A stretch of DNA of 64,000 bases, from the NCBI GenBank assembly GCA_026075535.2, contig AP026540.1, positions 2,294,001 to 2,358,000 on the forward strand, given 5' to 3'. The notes under the pieces were generated by a model. It was not told the DNA's origin. It saw nothing but the letters and a program-made list of their open reading frames with translations, and did no database searches. How positions within the stretch are numbered: the stretch's first letter is position 1; each line of letters opens with the position of its first letter. This DNA comes from Tricholoma matsutake. Its lineage: Eukaryota > Basidiomycota > Agaricomycetes > Agaricales > Tricholomataceae. Both the position numbers and the translations under genes were made by a program. This document shows, piece by piece, positions 12,630 through 23,920 of the stretch.

Positions 12630-13245
12630 TGTTACAATTTTCCTTGTAACTCATGGAATCCAACCTGATGCACCCGACGATCCCCTACAGACAGGAGGCA
12701 CTCCCTGACTCATGCCCAAGGCATGCCCTTGACACCAGACATACACACAATGCATGCTGACAACATGCATTTGATCCCCTTCCCATGGAAGGCACCCTTG
12801 ACACATGGTGACTCCATGCACCTGAACCCACTCCCACACATGCTGTGATACAACAGCCCCTTGCCATGAGGTCCATGACATCGGATGCCTCATGCAAGGC
12901 ATGAGGCTTATGGTTTCTATTCTTACTTGATATGCATCTATCCTTCCGATTGGACGATAGGGACCTCCCTTCTAGTATAAGTACTGCAACTTGTAGTAGG
13001 GATGTCCTTAGTTTAGATCTAGGCAATCTACAGCCTTAACTTGTGAACTCATGAACTTACTCGAAACCACTAAGGAAGCCCCTTAGTGTGTGAACCCCAA
13101 CAACTCTAGGCAGAAGGCCTGCTAGAGTGTACTACTCATCTTACATCGGATGCTCTGAGTAGGACTAGTACGGAATGACTCATCGAGGAAGCACCTCGTC
13201 GAACAACATCGACTAGATTGAGTGGTTGAGGCTTCACCCTTAACA
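12630..13245 (+). repeat. 3' LTR of Ty3-A (616 bp)
   Basis: TGTTACAATTTTCC to CCCTTAACA, matching the 5' LTR at 61357-62053 along its length. The 5' copy is about 81 bp longer because of a partial internal duplication. A TATAAG box is at 12976-12981, and the self-primer sequence TAGTTTAGATCT at 13009-13020. A 9-bp inverted repeat with a 3-nt loop (GCCTCATGC/GCATGAGGC) lies at 12887-12907. Flanking 3' target duplication: gatgg at 13246-13250. Confidence 0.9.
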
Positions 13246-13474
13246 GATGGATATTGATGAGTTACTCAACCCCAAGCCTGAGCATGAGATTGTTGCAATG
13301 GATGTATCTGATGAAGAAGTCTTCAAATCAGTTCCTGAATGCCAACAGGGAGAGGAAATGATGGAAATCTTTGTCCTGCAATGGTATGTAGTGGAATTCA
13401 ATGATCCCCATGCATGTAAACTCGAGGCCATTCTTGTGGGCTTTGGCCATCAAGTGCACCTGCAGGAATTGTGA
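13246..13474 (+). pseudogene. Transposase C-terminal remnant in H (part 2)
   Basis: Reads MDIDELLNPKPEHEI, then SDEEVFKSV, and later YVVEFNDPHACKLEAIL. Joined to the frame ending at 61356 (AELEKRGVLPRANWM) across the gatgg duplication it gives one continuous frame. The pattern (DELLNP, then YI/V-x-NDP-x-x-x-KLEAIL-x-x-FG) resembles the C-terminal tail of fungal DDE_1/Tigger-like transposases as I remember them, but those normally duplicate TA, not 8 bp, so the family is uncertain. Only the C-terminus survives. Confidence 0.5.
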
Positions 13475-13672
13475 GACACAAAACCCACTTTATTTCACCT
13501 CAAATTGTTCATGATTATCATATTTAGTCAGTATATAGTCATCTAATACATAATACAGCACTTGAATGAGCAGAAAATGTGCCTGGGATGACCTCTGCCA
13601 AAACCCATACTCTGTAATAACCCATACTTTTAGGTGTCCACTGACTAGTATGGGTTAAGACAGATATGACTG
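13246..13672 (+). mobile_element. Right end of TIR element H
   Basis: H is a small DNA transposon into which Ty3-A inserted; its left part is 58906-61356. The right terminus (about 13648-13672) reads, reverse complemented, CAGTCATATCTGTC then TTAACCCATAC, and the left terminus at 58906 reads CAGTCATCTCTGTC then TTAACCCATAC: a clear TIR pair. AACCCATA motifs recur near both ends. Next to it, tatttgcc (13673-13680) pairs with tgtttgcc (57351-57358) as an 8-bp target duplication. Without insertions H would be only about 0.9 kb, so it is a non-autonomous derivative. Confidence 0.7.
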
Positions 13673-13824
13673 TATTTGCCTGGCACACTTGACTTTCTAT
13701 CTTGCATACAATATAGGTCTGTCCCCTCTTGAAAGGACTGAAGACATCTTTGGCAGACGATAGGCTTGGTATTTCCAGTGGTGAATTCAGCAACTTCAAT
13801 GTTGGGCATGGTGGATGGAGGCAT
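13673..13824 (-). pseudogene. Alpha-kinase gene, first-exon fragment with zinc-binding cysteines
   Basis: On the minus strand a start codon at 13824 opens MPPSTMPNIEVAEF, then C-x2-C (VCQRCLQ) and a further Cys (DLYC), running to KSSVPGK at the H insertion. The matching continuation is at 57358 (minus): GKHICAGCHQYYLRK, supplying the second C-x2-C. The shared GGCAAA(T/C)A is the 8-bp target duplication of H. Such N-terminal cysteine pairs precede alpha-kinase domains in basidiomycete proteins. The two halves are now about 43 kb apart (see findings). Confidence 0.65.
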
Positions 13825-15780
13825 GAATTTTTTTTGTATTTTGGTTGCTTTTGGTAAGTTTCAGAGTTCTTGCTCCGATCATGATTAAACTCACTACTAG
13901 TACATGCCACCACCAACACCCACTGACCCTCCCTTGCACAAGCCCAATACATGACTTAAAGCCATGCAACATTAGAACACGTAGTGAACCATCGTATTCA
14001 CTACTCGACGATGGGACATACTTTGCCATTGTCCTCAGAACTTCAAACCTATACTTACCTACACCTCTCCTTTGATGTTACATTTGTCCTACATGCCATT
14101 GAATATTGAATGCTCAATGAGAGACACTTGACTATAAACAGTAAATTTTGTTCCCAAAAAAATAAAATGATGTGTATGGGGTCCTGGGCCCCAAATGAAG
14201 GCTGAGACCTGACCATCTTAGATTGATGACTACATAAATCACTCTCGATTGCCATACAAGGAGGTTTTCTGCTTCTTTTCTAATAATAGCTCCCTGGCAA
14301 TGTGCCACCTTCTGCTGCCACCTCCACTTGCTCACAGCAACCCAATGAACCTCCTGCAAACCTCCTGGTGTTCAACCAACAACACCACCTCTGAGTCATC
14401 AGTGTGTTAGCACTGACACCGCTGGTCTATGGGTGGCCTCTACAACTAGGGGGGTCTTCTGTGCTTGACACACTGCACCCCGTAATTGAGCTCATGCATA
14501 TAGAAATCATTGCACAGGTTTGACCATTTTGGTGGCTTCGTCTGACTTCTACTGATTTCTCAATATTAGTATTATGATGAGATACAATTTTTATTTATTT
14601 ATTACTACTGATTTTATATTGAATTTACAGACCTGAGAACAATCACAGCAGCCAGGATACCTACTGATGCCAACAACAATGTCCCGGGACCCAAAAGACA
14701 GCAATACAGACACAGGGCATGCCCAACGACAACCCAGGAGCAATGGTGGTGGGCCCAGGATAACCATGACAGGCCAGGAACCATGATGCCACACAGTGAT
14801 GACAACTCAGGAGCAAATGAACCAATGGCAGGCAAGGAACAATGAGTGCCAAACAACAGCAAGGAATACAGTGCCAGCAGGAAGCAATGAGACAGGATGG
14901 CAGTGGGGTTACGGCCTCAGTATATTTTCATTTCAGTATCTTTTTTCTCAACTAACACATATTCTACCTGCAGGGCAAAATGGAGACAAAAATGAGCCAG
15001 AAACAGTAGGAGAGGCAACCACGCAACACCAACAGCAACCCAGCAGTGAGGATGGCAATGAGCAGGCAGGCTGAGGAGGGAAATGGTGGATGACAAGGGA
15101 CTGAGGTACAGCTAGGTAGAGAGGCGAGCCCAGTGGAAGGAGGTGAGCAGGCTGGGAGGGGCAATACAAGCGTGGCCAGATGGAAGGAGGTGAGCAGGGG
15201 GGATGCCCGACGATGAGGGGCAACAGCGGAAACTTCACACAATGTCCAAAATGACCGGCAGGGCTGACTTGCACCTCTGCTTTGTCCACTTGTCTCTGTT
15301 TCAGGCCAGGATGTCCAATGCAGCCTGCTGTAGAGTGTATGTATTGTGATGTCATGTATCTAGCCAAATACATGTTTTCTAAATTCTACACAATCGATGT
15401 GAGCCTGCAAGTTCAGAAGAGGTTCTAAAATGAGGTTCTACATCTGATCCCACCCCCTGATCTGCCCCTATTTGGGATTTTGGTGGGGATGCAAAGAACT
15501 TCTAAACCCTTCAAGGCCCATTTTGTCCATACCCAGAAATGGGCCTGGACTCACCGATAGGTATATGTGTTGTCTGTGCACATTGCTATATGGTTGGTTT
15601 GCCTGGGAGCATGCGCGCAGTGCAGTGACAGCCACAAATCCAAGCAAATGTAATCTAACCATAGGATACAAGACATTGGAACAGACCATGGTAGTCACAA
15701 TGTCAATCTGCAGAATGTGAGCATTAATGTTCAAGTTCTTATGATGGATTTCAGACACTTATAGGAGTCTTCCTCCCCTC
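13825..15780. other. Region with no recognised gene
   Basis: This should be upstream of the alpha-kinase start. It contains short unconvincing open frames on both strands (for example 14796-15074 plus, Gln/Asn-rich; 15468-15758 minus), none with a recognised domain. A possible GT-AG intron ending at ACCTGCAG (about 14972) is the only gene-like sign. The last bases (CCTCCCCT, about 15772-15779) are the outer flank of KDZ copy 2. Confidence 0.4.
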
Positions 15781-15880
15781 AGATAGGTAAGCTATGATGT
15801 ACCGAATAATATGGTCTATCGAACACATACAGTGTATTGAATGATACAGGTTTGGTGGACGCCGTAGAATGCTCTCATAG
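15781..15880 (-). repeat. TIR of KDZ copy 2, transposase side
   Basis: Begins AGATAGGTAAGCTATGATG; equals the reverse complement of the copy 1 end at 7554-7653 with few changes. Confidence 0.85.
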
Positions 15881-15893
15881 AAATAAATGAGCA

Positions 15894-18800
15894 TCATCCA
15901 TCATCCATAGTGTCCATATCATCAGAGCCACGCAACCAAATGTCATCAACATAATCAAAGTCTGCATGAGTATAGATGGGCAGTGTGATGCGAGAAGGAG
16001 TGGGGTGCTCTATCTGGGAGGTGCTGGGGGACTCATCACTAACATTGTGCAATGAGTCAGAATTGGCACTGGCATCATTGGCATTGGCATTGGATTCACC
16101 CTGAGGTCCAGTAGAATCTGTCTCTGATGATGAGAGAAAAACATCCGCCGCATCAGACATAGTGGCAAAAGCTGATAGGGGATTTGAGGGTGGAGATGAA
16201 GAGGTAGAATCATCGAGGTAGAAGTCAGCAGCATCAATGCCGGTTGGGGAACCCATAGGGGCAGATGATGAATCAGAACCATATGCCATGGCTGCCTGAA
16301 GGGCGGTATGCTGATCAGCATCATTTGCTACATCATCTTCACCTTGCCAAACCATGAGTGCCTCGGCATCAGCAGCGGCAGCGGGGATGGGATTGGTAGT
16401 GGGAATGGGGATGGAATTGGAATCGGCATCAGCAGTGGAGAGATTGGCATCAGCAATGGGGACTGAAGCAATGGGAGCGGGGACAGGAACAATGGGAGTG
16501 GTCCCAGCATTGGACACATTGGATTCAGCATCTGAAAAATATAGGCCAGCATCATGACCAGTAACCATGGGTGGTCGACTGTAGGCAGAGACAACTGTTG
16601 GGAGACTTGGTGCATCTGACCACTCCTTCTTTTGCTGCATGCCATCAGGTAGAGACCCTGCATACCCAGAATGCTGTGCCTTTCCCTTGCCATTGGTTGC
16701 CTGATTGATTGCTAAAACCTCATTCTCTGCAATATCAATGCCCCAGGTCCACTTGTAGGAGGTTGGGGGAAGGGCCTTCAGGTGCTCAAGTTCAGCCTGT
16801 GCATGTGCAGATACCAGTTCCAATTGTCTTCTTACGGCTGACCGTCTCCCAGCCTGTCCACGGTTGTTTTTTGATGCCAATGCCACTGCCGCTGCCAGAG
16901 CCATTGTTAACTTACGTGGTTCAGACTGAAGCTCCTTGAGCAGGGCCAGCTCATGAAGCCATTGGAACCCTGCTGATTGTCTGACATTCACATTCATCGC
17001 AGCCTCTGCTGATGATTCACAGCCATCTATGAAGTCCCACATCCTGTGTGCTTCATTGAACAAATCCCCAATGAGAGCCTGCAGGTCAATGCAAGATCGG
17101 CAGTCGGCTCGGCCATCGGCAGCATTGTCTGCTGGCTGGCTATCAGTGGGCAGTGAGCTGGTGATCACAGGGGCAGGGATATACTGCTGATAGCTATCGA
17201 GGCACTTATCCAGGGTGTCACTGGTGAAAATTTGCCCTGGTGCTGGTTCACTATTGTGGCTCCACCAATCACATACATATGAGTCCACCAGATGGCTAGG
17301 ACCATCACTGGCAACACCATCATCCAACAAGGCCAACCGAGATGGATGGAATCCAAGGGGTAGGTGGTCCAAATTCACATTGGCGAGACTGTCGGCCAAG
17401 GACCAAAGAAGGATTGGCACATCCATCATAAGGCTGATGGAGGTGCTGATGCCAATCCAAGACATGATATACATCTGTCATACTTGTCAGTGATGTATAC
17501 TTACTTCCTTTAGGAAAGATCTCAACATACAAGCTTGGCATAGAGAATTTTTTGCATCCAACATTGTTTTACAAAATTTGCCTGGTCTAACTCTAACAAA
17601 ACTCAACGGAATCAAGACTCCACATACCAAATGATCTCTTGTGTCCGCATTTGGAGTTGCCCTTTCAGGCCTGATTGCAAAAAAAAATGGTTGAAGATTG
17701 AGAGACTTTTGTTCGACATGGTGGTGGTTGGTGATCAAGATAATTGTGTTTACATCATGCTTACATCATGTTTACATAATACATGTGGCCCTTTTCAGTC
17801 ACAGAGGGGAGATATAATCAGCATTTGTTGATCTAAATGCATTGTCAGCCCTCAATGCTAATTCATACCATGAAGCATGCTGGTGATTAGCATAGGCTAG
17901 CAGACCAGGAAGGGTATTCTCGGACTGTGAGGCTGACTGCCACCATTGGCTGTGATAGATGAAATACCGCACAGTCCACTGCATTTCATATGTGACCAGT
18001 AGAAATTCCTCCCTCCATCGATTTCTCTGAGCCCATGAACAAAGCCAATGTACTTGCCTGACTATGAAAATTGTTAGTACAATGAATACGGATGGCTACA
18101 AAATATATTTACATTCCCAGAATTGGCCGGCATTGCTATTGGCAATGGCATTGGCATCGGCCATGAGACCAGTATGAATGTGGGAATTATGCCAAATCCA
18201 GGACAGAGAAACAGAGGTGGAACCAGGTACATTTGGATTCAAAATAGCTGTGCTGGCATTGAGGTCATCCTTGGATAACTGGTGAAACATACTTAATGTA
18301 TCATCATCACAATCCAGTGCCAGCATTCGGCTATGGCAATGGTTATACATTCGGGCATGCAAGCTAATTTTGTTAACCAACTTGTGGACAACAGCTCATG
18401 ACTGGGTGCAAACTCCCTTTTGTGGCACTGCTCGAATGATATGTGAATATTGAAATGATTTGTTGGCAATGAGCTCCCGCAGCTGGTGAAGCAGTCGGTT
18501 TGCCTGGATCTTGCAGAGGTTAATCTCTACATCTGCAAGATTGCCATTAGAGGGGAGGTATACTTGTTGCTCCTCAACTGGAATAACATGTGTGTGGGCT
18601 GGGAGATCTGACAGGCCTGATGCCACAGCACTGTCATCATCCAGGTCACTGGGGGTATCAAATTCCCCTTCATTATCATGGGTGATCCATGAGGGAGCAA
18701 TGTCATGATCAGCAATGTTGGCAGCATTTTGTAACGGCGTTAAGGTTACCATGTGAGATGTGAGAGCTTCTCTCTCCCATTCAACAGTTTGCATGTGAGA

Positions 18801-21365
18801 AATGTGAGGTGATTTACCAAGTTGACAGACTTTGTCCCATAATTCAATCCTGGTGACGATCAATGATGGGTTGTGATTGGTGGTAGGCAGTACAACTCAC
18901 TGCATTTGTTCAAAAAGAATAGCAAATCAATCCACTCCTTGACCATGGATTGAACCAGTGCCGATGCCAAAGTTAAGGCTGATCCCATCCCCACTGCCAA
19001 TCTGTCCCCGCTGCCTCTGCCATTTCTGATATGTGGCATACATATCCATTACCCTGATATCTGTGAGCCTCCGGGATTCTTCTGCCCTCACTTCATCCTC
19101 CCATCATTCAATTGCCAGTTGGCTGAATGCTGCTGTTAGTTCACCATGGTATTGGCCAAGTTGTGTAGAGTTCTCAAGGGCTTCCCGAGATTTTGAGCAG
19201 AGTGTGACTGTCATGCCAAGCATTTTCTTGTGATTTAAATCTGTAGCATGATCATCAAGCATTTCTGCCCAATGTGGCAAGGTCGCTGTTCTGACCATCA
19301 GGGAAATGGAATTCAGTGATGCCCACAGAGACTCAAGTATTTTTTCTGCTACAATGCTGGACCCTGGAATGAAAGATGGAGCATAGCAAAAAAAGCATTC
19401 ATCCTTGTGGCCATGAACATGCAAAAGCCCAATGGCCTGGTCAATGGTCAAGCCAGCTGGAAGATTGGCACCAATATGTTCCCAAAGGTGGATAATGTAC
19501 TGGCAGACAATGTCGTAAATGAACATGACTCCCTGTTGAGGGTCAACTCTGGTGGTCTTCAGCACTTGAAGGAAAGCAAAGTCAACATTCTTTTGCTGTT
19601 CTCCACAAAACAGGTCTACCAATGCATTGGGCACATAACATCCATGCCATGCACACACAATGGCTGCTACTCTAGTCCTGTCACATGCCTTTGATGCCAG
19701 AAAAGCATTCACAACAGCTAGGAATTTATTTTCACAACGAGCCTTCTGGAAACCCAAATACAAATCAGACTGGCTTTGGGGGCAGCATCGGGAACAGCAT
19801 TGGCCACCACCAAGGGAAGGTACCTACTGTCAATCGTTCTATGGCAGCTTGGAGAAACAGCTCATATTCAGCCCAATTTGGGGCCATCCCACCTCCATCC
19901 CATAGCCATATATCAGTATCGGAGTTTTTCTGCTGAACATGATCAGCTTTGAAATTGCCATCAGCCACGAATATGCGTTTAAAAACAAATCTGAAATCCA
20001 TAGTATCATTTTAGATGCCACAGCACCGAGGTATTTTGACACCCACCGGTTCGCATCATCCTTCCAATTTTCTGGTATATTAATGCCTACTTGAGGACAG
20101 GCTGAACAGAAATTGGCAAGTGATCCTGGTTCAGGATTCAAAGGATCTCTTTGATTGTGTCCATACCCTGCCCATTTCAATCTTTTCATCCAATGCCATA
20201 AGCGGGACATGCACCGAAGCTCATGGTAGAGATTGACCACTTTGGCAGGCCTCATCGGCAATGTTACACGCCAAATCAGCTGGTAAAACTGATAGGCCAA
20301 TGCCTTTAATTCCAGATTACAGAGCCAAACATGGTCTAGGACCTGCACGATGAACAGAGTCCATATGCTGGTGAAGCTTGTGGGTAGTAAGTTACTGGTT
20401 ACCAGGTCCAAGGGAATTCAGTGTTCCCCCTGACACTGGCTGGTAACCATCGCTAAGTGATGTATTCCATTTGTATGGACCACATGAATATAACTGTTGT
20501 TCAAGGCATGGGCAGTTGGGATGGCATGGGCAGTAGGCATAGCATGGGCAGCTGGGATGGCATTGACAGTTTGATTAGGATTAGGCAAATATGGTTGAAA
20601 CCCATGGAGGTCATCATTGGCATGCTCAGCTTCAGATTTGTCATTGCCATCAAAGAAGTCTTGGAAACCGTTCTCAACATCAATATTCCCCTTCCCTTGA
20701 TGCCAAAGGGCATCAAGGTGATTAAAAAATGCTGAGCCAGCCCCAGTTTCATCTTTGGCCCAGTCATCGGCCTGAGACTCATTATATGTGTCCGAGGTTG
20801 AGTCAGGTGAAGAGGGCTGGTGCTGGTGCTGTTGCTGATCTTTGCCTGCCAATTGGCAAACTCTTGCTCTGCTTTATCCTTCATGTCTTCAAATGTCTCC
20901 AGATATTTCAATTGGAAGTTCAGAGCATTGCAAATCAGCTGATCCATCTGGTGTTGGACTAAAATGTATGTGCCAACCTCCCATAGCTCAGCCTGGTGGA
21001 AGTGCATGGCAGTCCAGCATTCAATGTGATGGAAGGGATTTTGCCTGTGGGTTACATGCATGCATGTGCGGCAAAGTGTGCTTCCCAGTGAACAATCAAC
21101 ACATCGCCAAATTACCTGTTTATTGAATGGACAGTGGTTGCAAACTTGTTTGTCAACCGACCATGCCTGCCACAGAATTTGATTGACCTGGTTCTTTCAC
21201 TGCAGTCAGGGGGACCTTGATGCACTTTGTTTTTGGTCCATGTTTTGTGTTGACCTCAACTTCTACATGTGTAACAGTATCGACTGCATCGTCATTGTCC
21301 TCATGCAGGGGGGGATTCTTCTTTGATCTTCTCTTTTGCTTGTATGGAACTCTTGTTAGGGTCAT
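15894..21365 (-). pseudogene. KDZ transposase with CxC2 cluster (copy 2)
   Basis: Same gene as 1189-6928, on the minus strand. The start at 21365 reads MTLTRVPYKQKRRSKK. The CxC2 cluster (about 21015-21140) retains C-x2-C pairs (CNHC, CVDC, CRTC). The catalytic core at about 19290-19960 contains VADGNF, IYDIVCQY and ILESLW, and the acidic C-terminal region occupies 15894-17474. A deletion of about 208 bp relative to copy 1 removes an exon-intron segment just before the CxC2 cluster (the junction is near 21176). The arginine codon at 19833-19835 (ERLTVGTFP) is intact here but TGA in copy 1. The TGA before AVVHKL (about 18397) is shared by both copies and is either decay older than the duplication or inside an intron. 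Confidence 0.8.
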
Positions 21366-21503
21366 GATGATTTGGGGTGAGTCACAACAACACCCAGTTA
21401 TTGATGGGGGTATTGTACTATCGACCTCGTGTGATCCTTGTGTCAATGATATGTTTTATGTCAATGACAAGAATGATTCTTTCCTTCACATCAGTCCCCC
21501 CCA
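21366..21503. promoter_or_regulatory. Divergent promoter region of KDZ copy 2
   Basis: 138 bp between the transposase start (21365 minus) and the accessory gene start (21504 plus), matching copy 1 at 1051-1188. Confidence 0.5.
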
Positions 21504-23849
21504 ATGCTGCCTGAGCCATCAGAGAACCCATGGTTGAGACAGTACCAGAAGGGAAGCAGATATATGGTTGAAGAACGGAAGATCATTGAGCCTTATAAAG
21601 TTGCATTCTGATCGCAGGAATCGAAAGCTGGCCAATTGCAAATACTCAAGTGCAACATCCTCCCAGCAATATTCAACTACTGGGCATCAATTGACAGGGC
21701 CCCTATGGATGAGGAGGAGAGTCACATTCATGCCAAGGTAAACTCACAAGCATGTGAAGGTTGTATTATTGATCACATTGCCAGGAACTAACAACCTGGC
21801 TTTCCAACAACTGGTGAATGATCAAAGGCCTCTCATGGAAATTGAACCACTTCAAAGTAAAGCGGTCGGAAGTCATTTGGAGCTTGTACCAGGACTGAGT
21901 TTTCCAACAGATTGCAAACCTGTTAGGTGTTGAGGACACCACCACAAGTACACCAGGATGGTTCCAAGTGCGACTGCCAGCTATCAAGCATGTTTTTGAC
22001 ACCATGAATGCAGAGGAGAAAGCCATCCTTGAAGTCAAACAGGAGAAAATGATGCGGGAAGGATATCCCGAGCAGACAAAGTGAGTGTAAGTTGAAGCCG
22101 ATGCCATTGCCGGACATAACGAACATTTTACAGTCTAGCAGACAAATACCTCCTTAAACGTGTGGTGGAGAATGCATGACAATAGTGGCTGGAAATGGGG
22201 GTGTTGTCTGTGACATTTACAGCCTATACTGCACCTAATGGTTTGATGGTTGTTGATGCATGAGTCCCTGATTCATTTACTGCCAATGCGATGCCAATGC
22301 CAATGCCAACTCCAGTCACAAAAATGTTGCCTCTCTGATAGCCAACCCTGCACGATCATTTCTGGACACGTATCATGATCAAGTCACTGAACTGAAGTGA
22401 AACTTTACAAGTTATATCAAGTTTTTATGCCCATCACACCTTGCTTCAAGGTTGGCAACGCAACATAACGCAACACTAACCCAATTAACAATGACTAATG
22501 ATGGCTTCCCAATCCTTCCCACATCATGGAAAGGATCACAATTCAAGAAAAAAGAGCTGGAAGAATGGTTTATGTTGTATGTTGGCCAGCATTACAGTAT
22601 GTTGACTTTCTATTCCACAAACCGTTACTTATCTCCTGCAGAACTAGCAAACAATGGTCATAGTTGCCATATCCCATTCAAAGCAATTGCAGATTGGACA
22701 TCATCATTTGTCAGTCCGGAATATCTCCCAGCTAGGTTCAAAATCAGGAACCCACGGAACATGCACAAGAGTGTCATAGAAGACTTCTTTGACCATGTTC
22801 TGCAGCAACAAATAGTGCAGGGCCAGCAATCAAAGCCATGGATGGGAGGGTGGCTCCTGCACACTATCTGAATGATTTGAATAACCCTTCACCCTCCTGA
22901 CACATTTCCAAATGCAGGGGCTGAAGAAATGACAATGCTGATGCCGATCCTCAACCCAGCACCAAACTGGAGGCCGTTGCCGCTGCCAAACCACCTGCTG
23001 CATCAAGAGGCAGAAAAGTTGTCAAAGGCAAACCCAATCGCAAGGAAGCTCACCAAATATCAACAGCAGGACAGACCCCAAATTCTGATACAACTGAATC
23101 ACAATATGTCCAAGTGGATCAAATGACAATGGACAGCCTCTGCATGGTTGGTGTCACTCAACCACAGCCAATTAATGGTCCTAGTGACAGTGAAGCAGAA
23201 TATCTTGTTCCTTGACACATTTACATGAGATACATCACGCCTGGATCAGCCAGAAATGCCATTGTAAATGATCCCCCATCCCCAATTGATCCATTTCTGT
23301 TGGATATACCTCAAGAGAGCTCACAATGCCCTAAGCCTCAACCACTTTGAGGGGGAAATTGGATGGAGCATCATATTGCAAGGGCAAGGGCTTTAGCAGC
23401 ATTAGTGGGATTGGGAATGGCAACAGTGGCATTGGCAATGGCAACACCAATATTGGCAATGGCACCAGTAGGATCAGCAATGGCAACACCAATATCGGCA
23501 ACAGCACCAGTAGGATCAGCAACGGCAACACCAATATTGGCAATGGCAACAGTTCAATTGGCAATGGCAGCACCAATATCGGCAACGGCAACTATCGGCA
23601 GTGGCACCAGTAGGATTGGCAATGGCAACACCAATATTGGCAACAACAACAGTAGGAATGGCAATGGCAACATCAGCAACGGCAAAAGTACGATCAGCAA
23701 CAGCAACATCAGGATCAGCAGCAAATCCATCCTCAGCACGAGCACGACCTATCCAAAGGACAGCTGATGACCTTGCACAGCAGGAAGCCATTTCAACCCA
23801 GGCTGTTGGGAGGAGACGGAGAATTAAAAAAGTGAAATTTGCCGCATAG
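21504..23849 (+). pseudogene. KDZ-associated accessory gene, complete copy (function unknown)
   Basis: Starts MLPEPSENPWLRQY at 21504. Exon 1 ends before GTAAAC near 21739. Later blocks are DTMNAEEKAILEVKQEK (about 22005-22080, followed by a GTGAGT donor), DGFPILPTSWKGSQFKKKEL with LPARFKIRNPRNMHKSV (22500-22800), a low-complexity Gly/Asn or Ala/Thr repeat (23390-23740) and a basic tail, AVGRRRRIKKVKFAA, stopping at 23849. I recognise the N- and C-terminal blocks as typical KDZ neighbours in Agaricomycetes; no enzyme motif is visible. TGA codons in the first exon (after YKVAF) and in a later exon (after LYQD) suggest it is decayed. Its 3' end faces the next gene about 70 bp away. Confidence 0.6.
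23390..23740 (+). repeat. 48-bp tandem repeat within accessory gene
   Basis: Units such as GGCAATGGCAACACCAATAT followed by GGCACCAGTAGGATCAGCAA, about seven copies with substitutions. Long frames on both strands here reflect the repeat. Confidence 0.7.
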
Positions 23850-23920
23850 ATTTACAAATAAAACACTATGTAATGTGAAAAGAAAGATAGTCCAACTTTT
23901 ATGTACATGCCAAATCACAT

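Larger units (their letters stand above)
7651..13245 (+). mobile_element. Ty3/gypsy chromovirus Ty3-A, pol-to-3'-LTR segment
   Basis: This is the 3' part of an LTR retrotransposon whose 5' parts lie at 61357-62892 (LTR, gag N-terminus) and 29482-27774 (gag C-terminus, protease; minus strand). It begins in coding sequence directly at the KDZ end with TGCATGGATCA, the same 11 bp found where the gag-protease piece stops. It contains RT, RNase H, integrase, chromodomain, a further reading frame, a 30-bp tandem repeat, a polypurine tract and the 3' LTR. An unrelated solo LTR interrupts RT. After LTR base 13245 follows gatgg, the same five bases that precede the 5' LTR at 61357. Confidence 0.85.

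Noticed and set aside
7651..13245. A genetic code in which TGA means arginine
   Set aside because: Copy pairs show CGA in one and TGA in the other, one TAA also occurs, genes end normally at TGA, and the CpG context explains the pattern.
14796..15074. Gln/Asn-rich 92-aa gene
   Set aside because: No homology recognised, low-complexity composition, no convincing start context.
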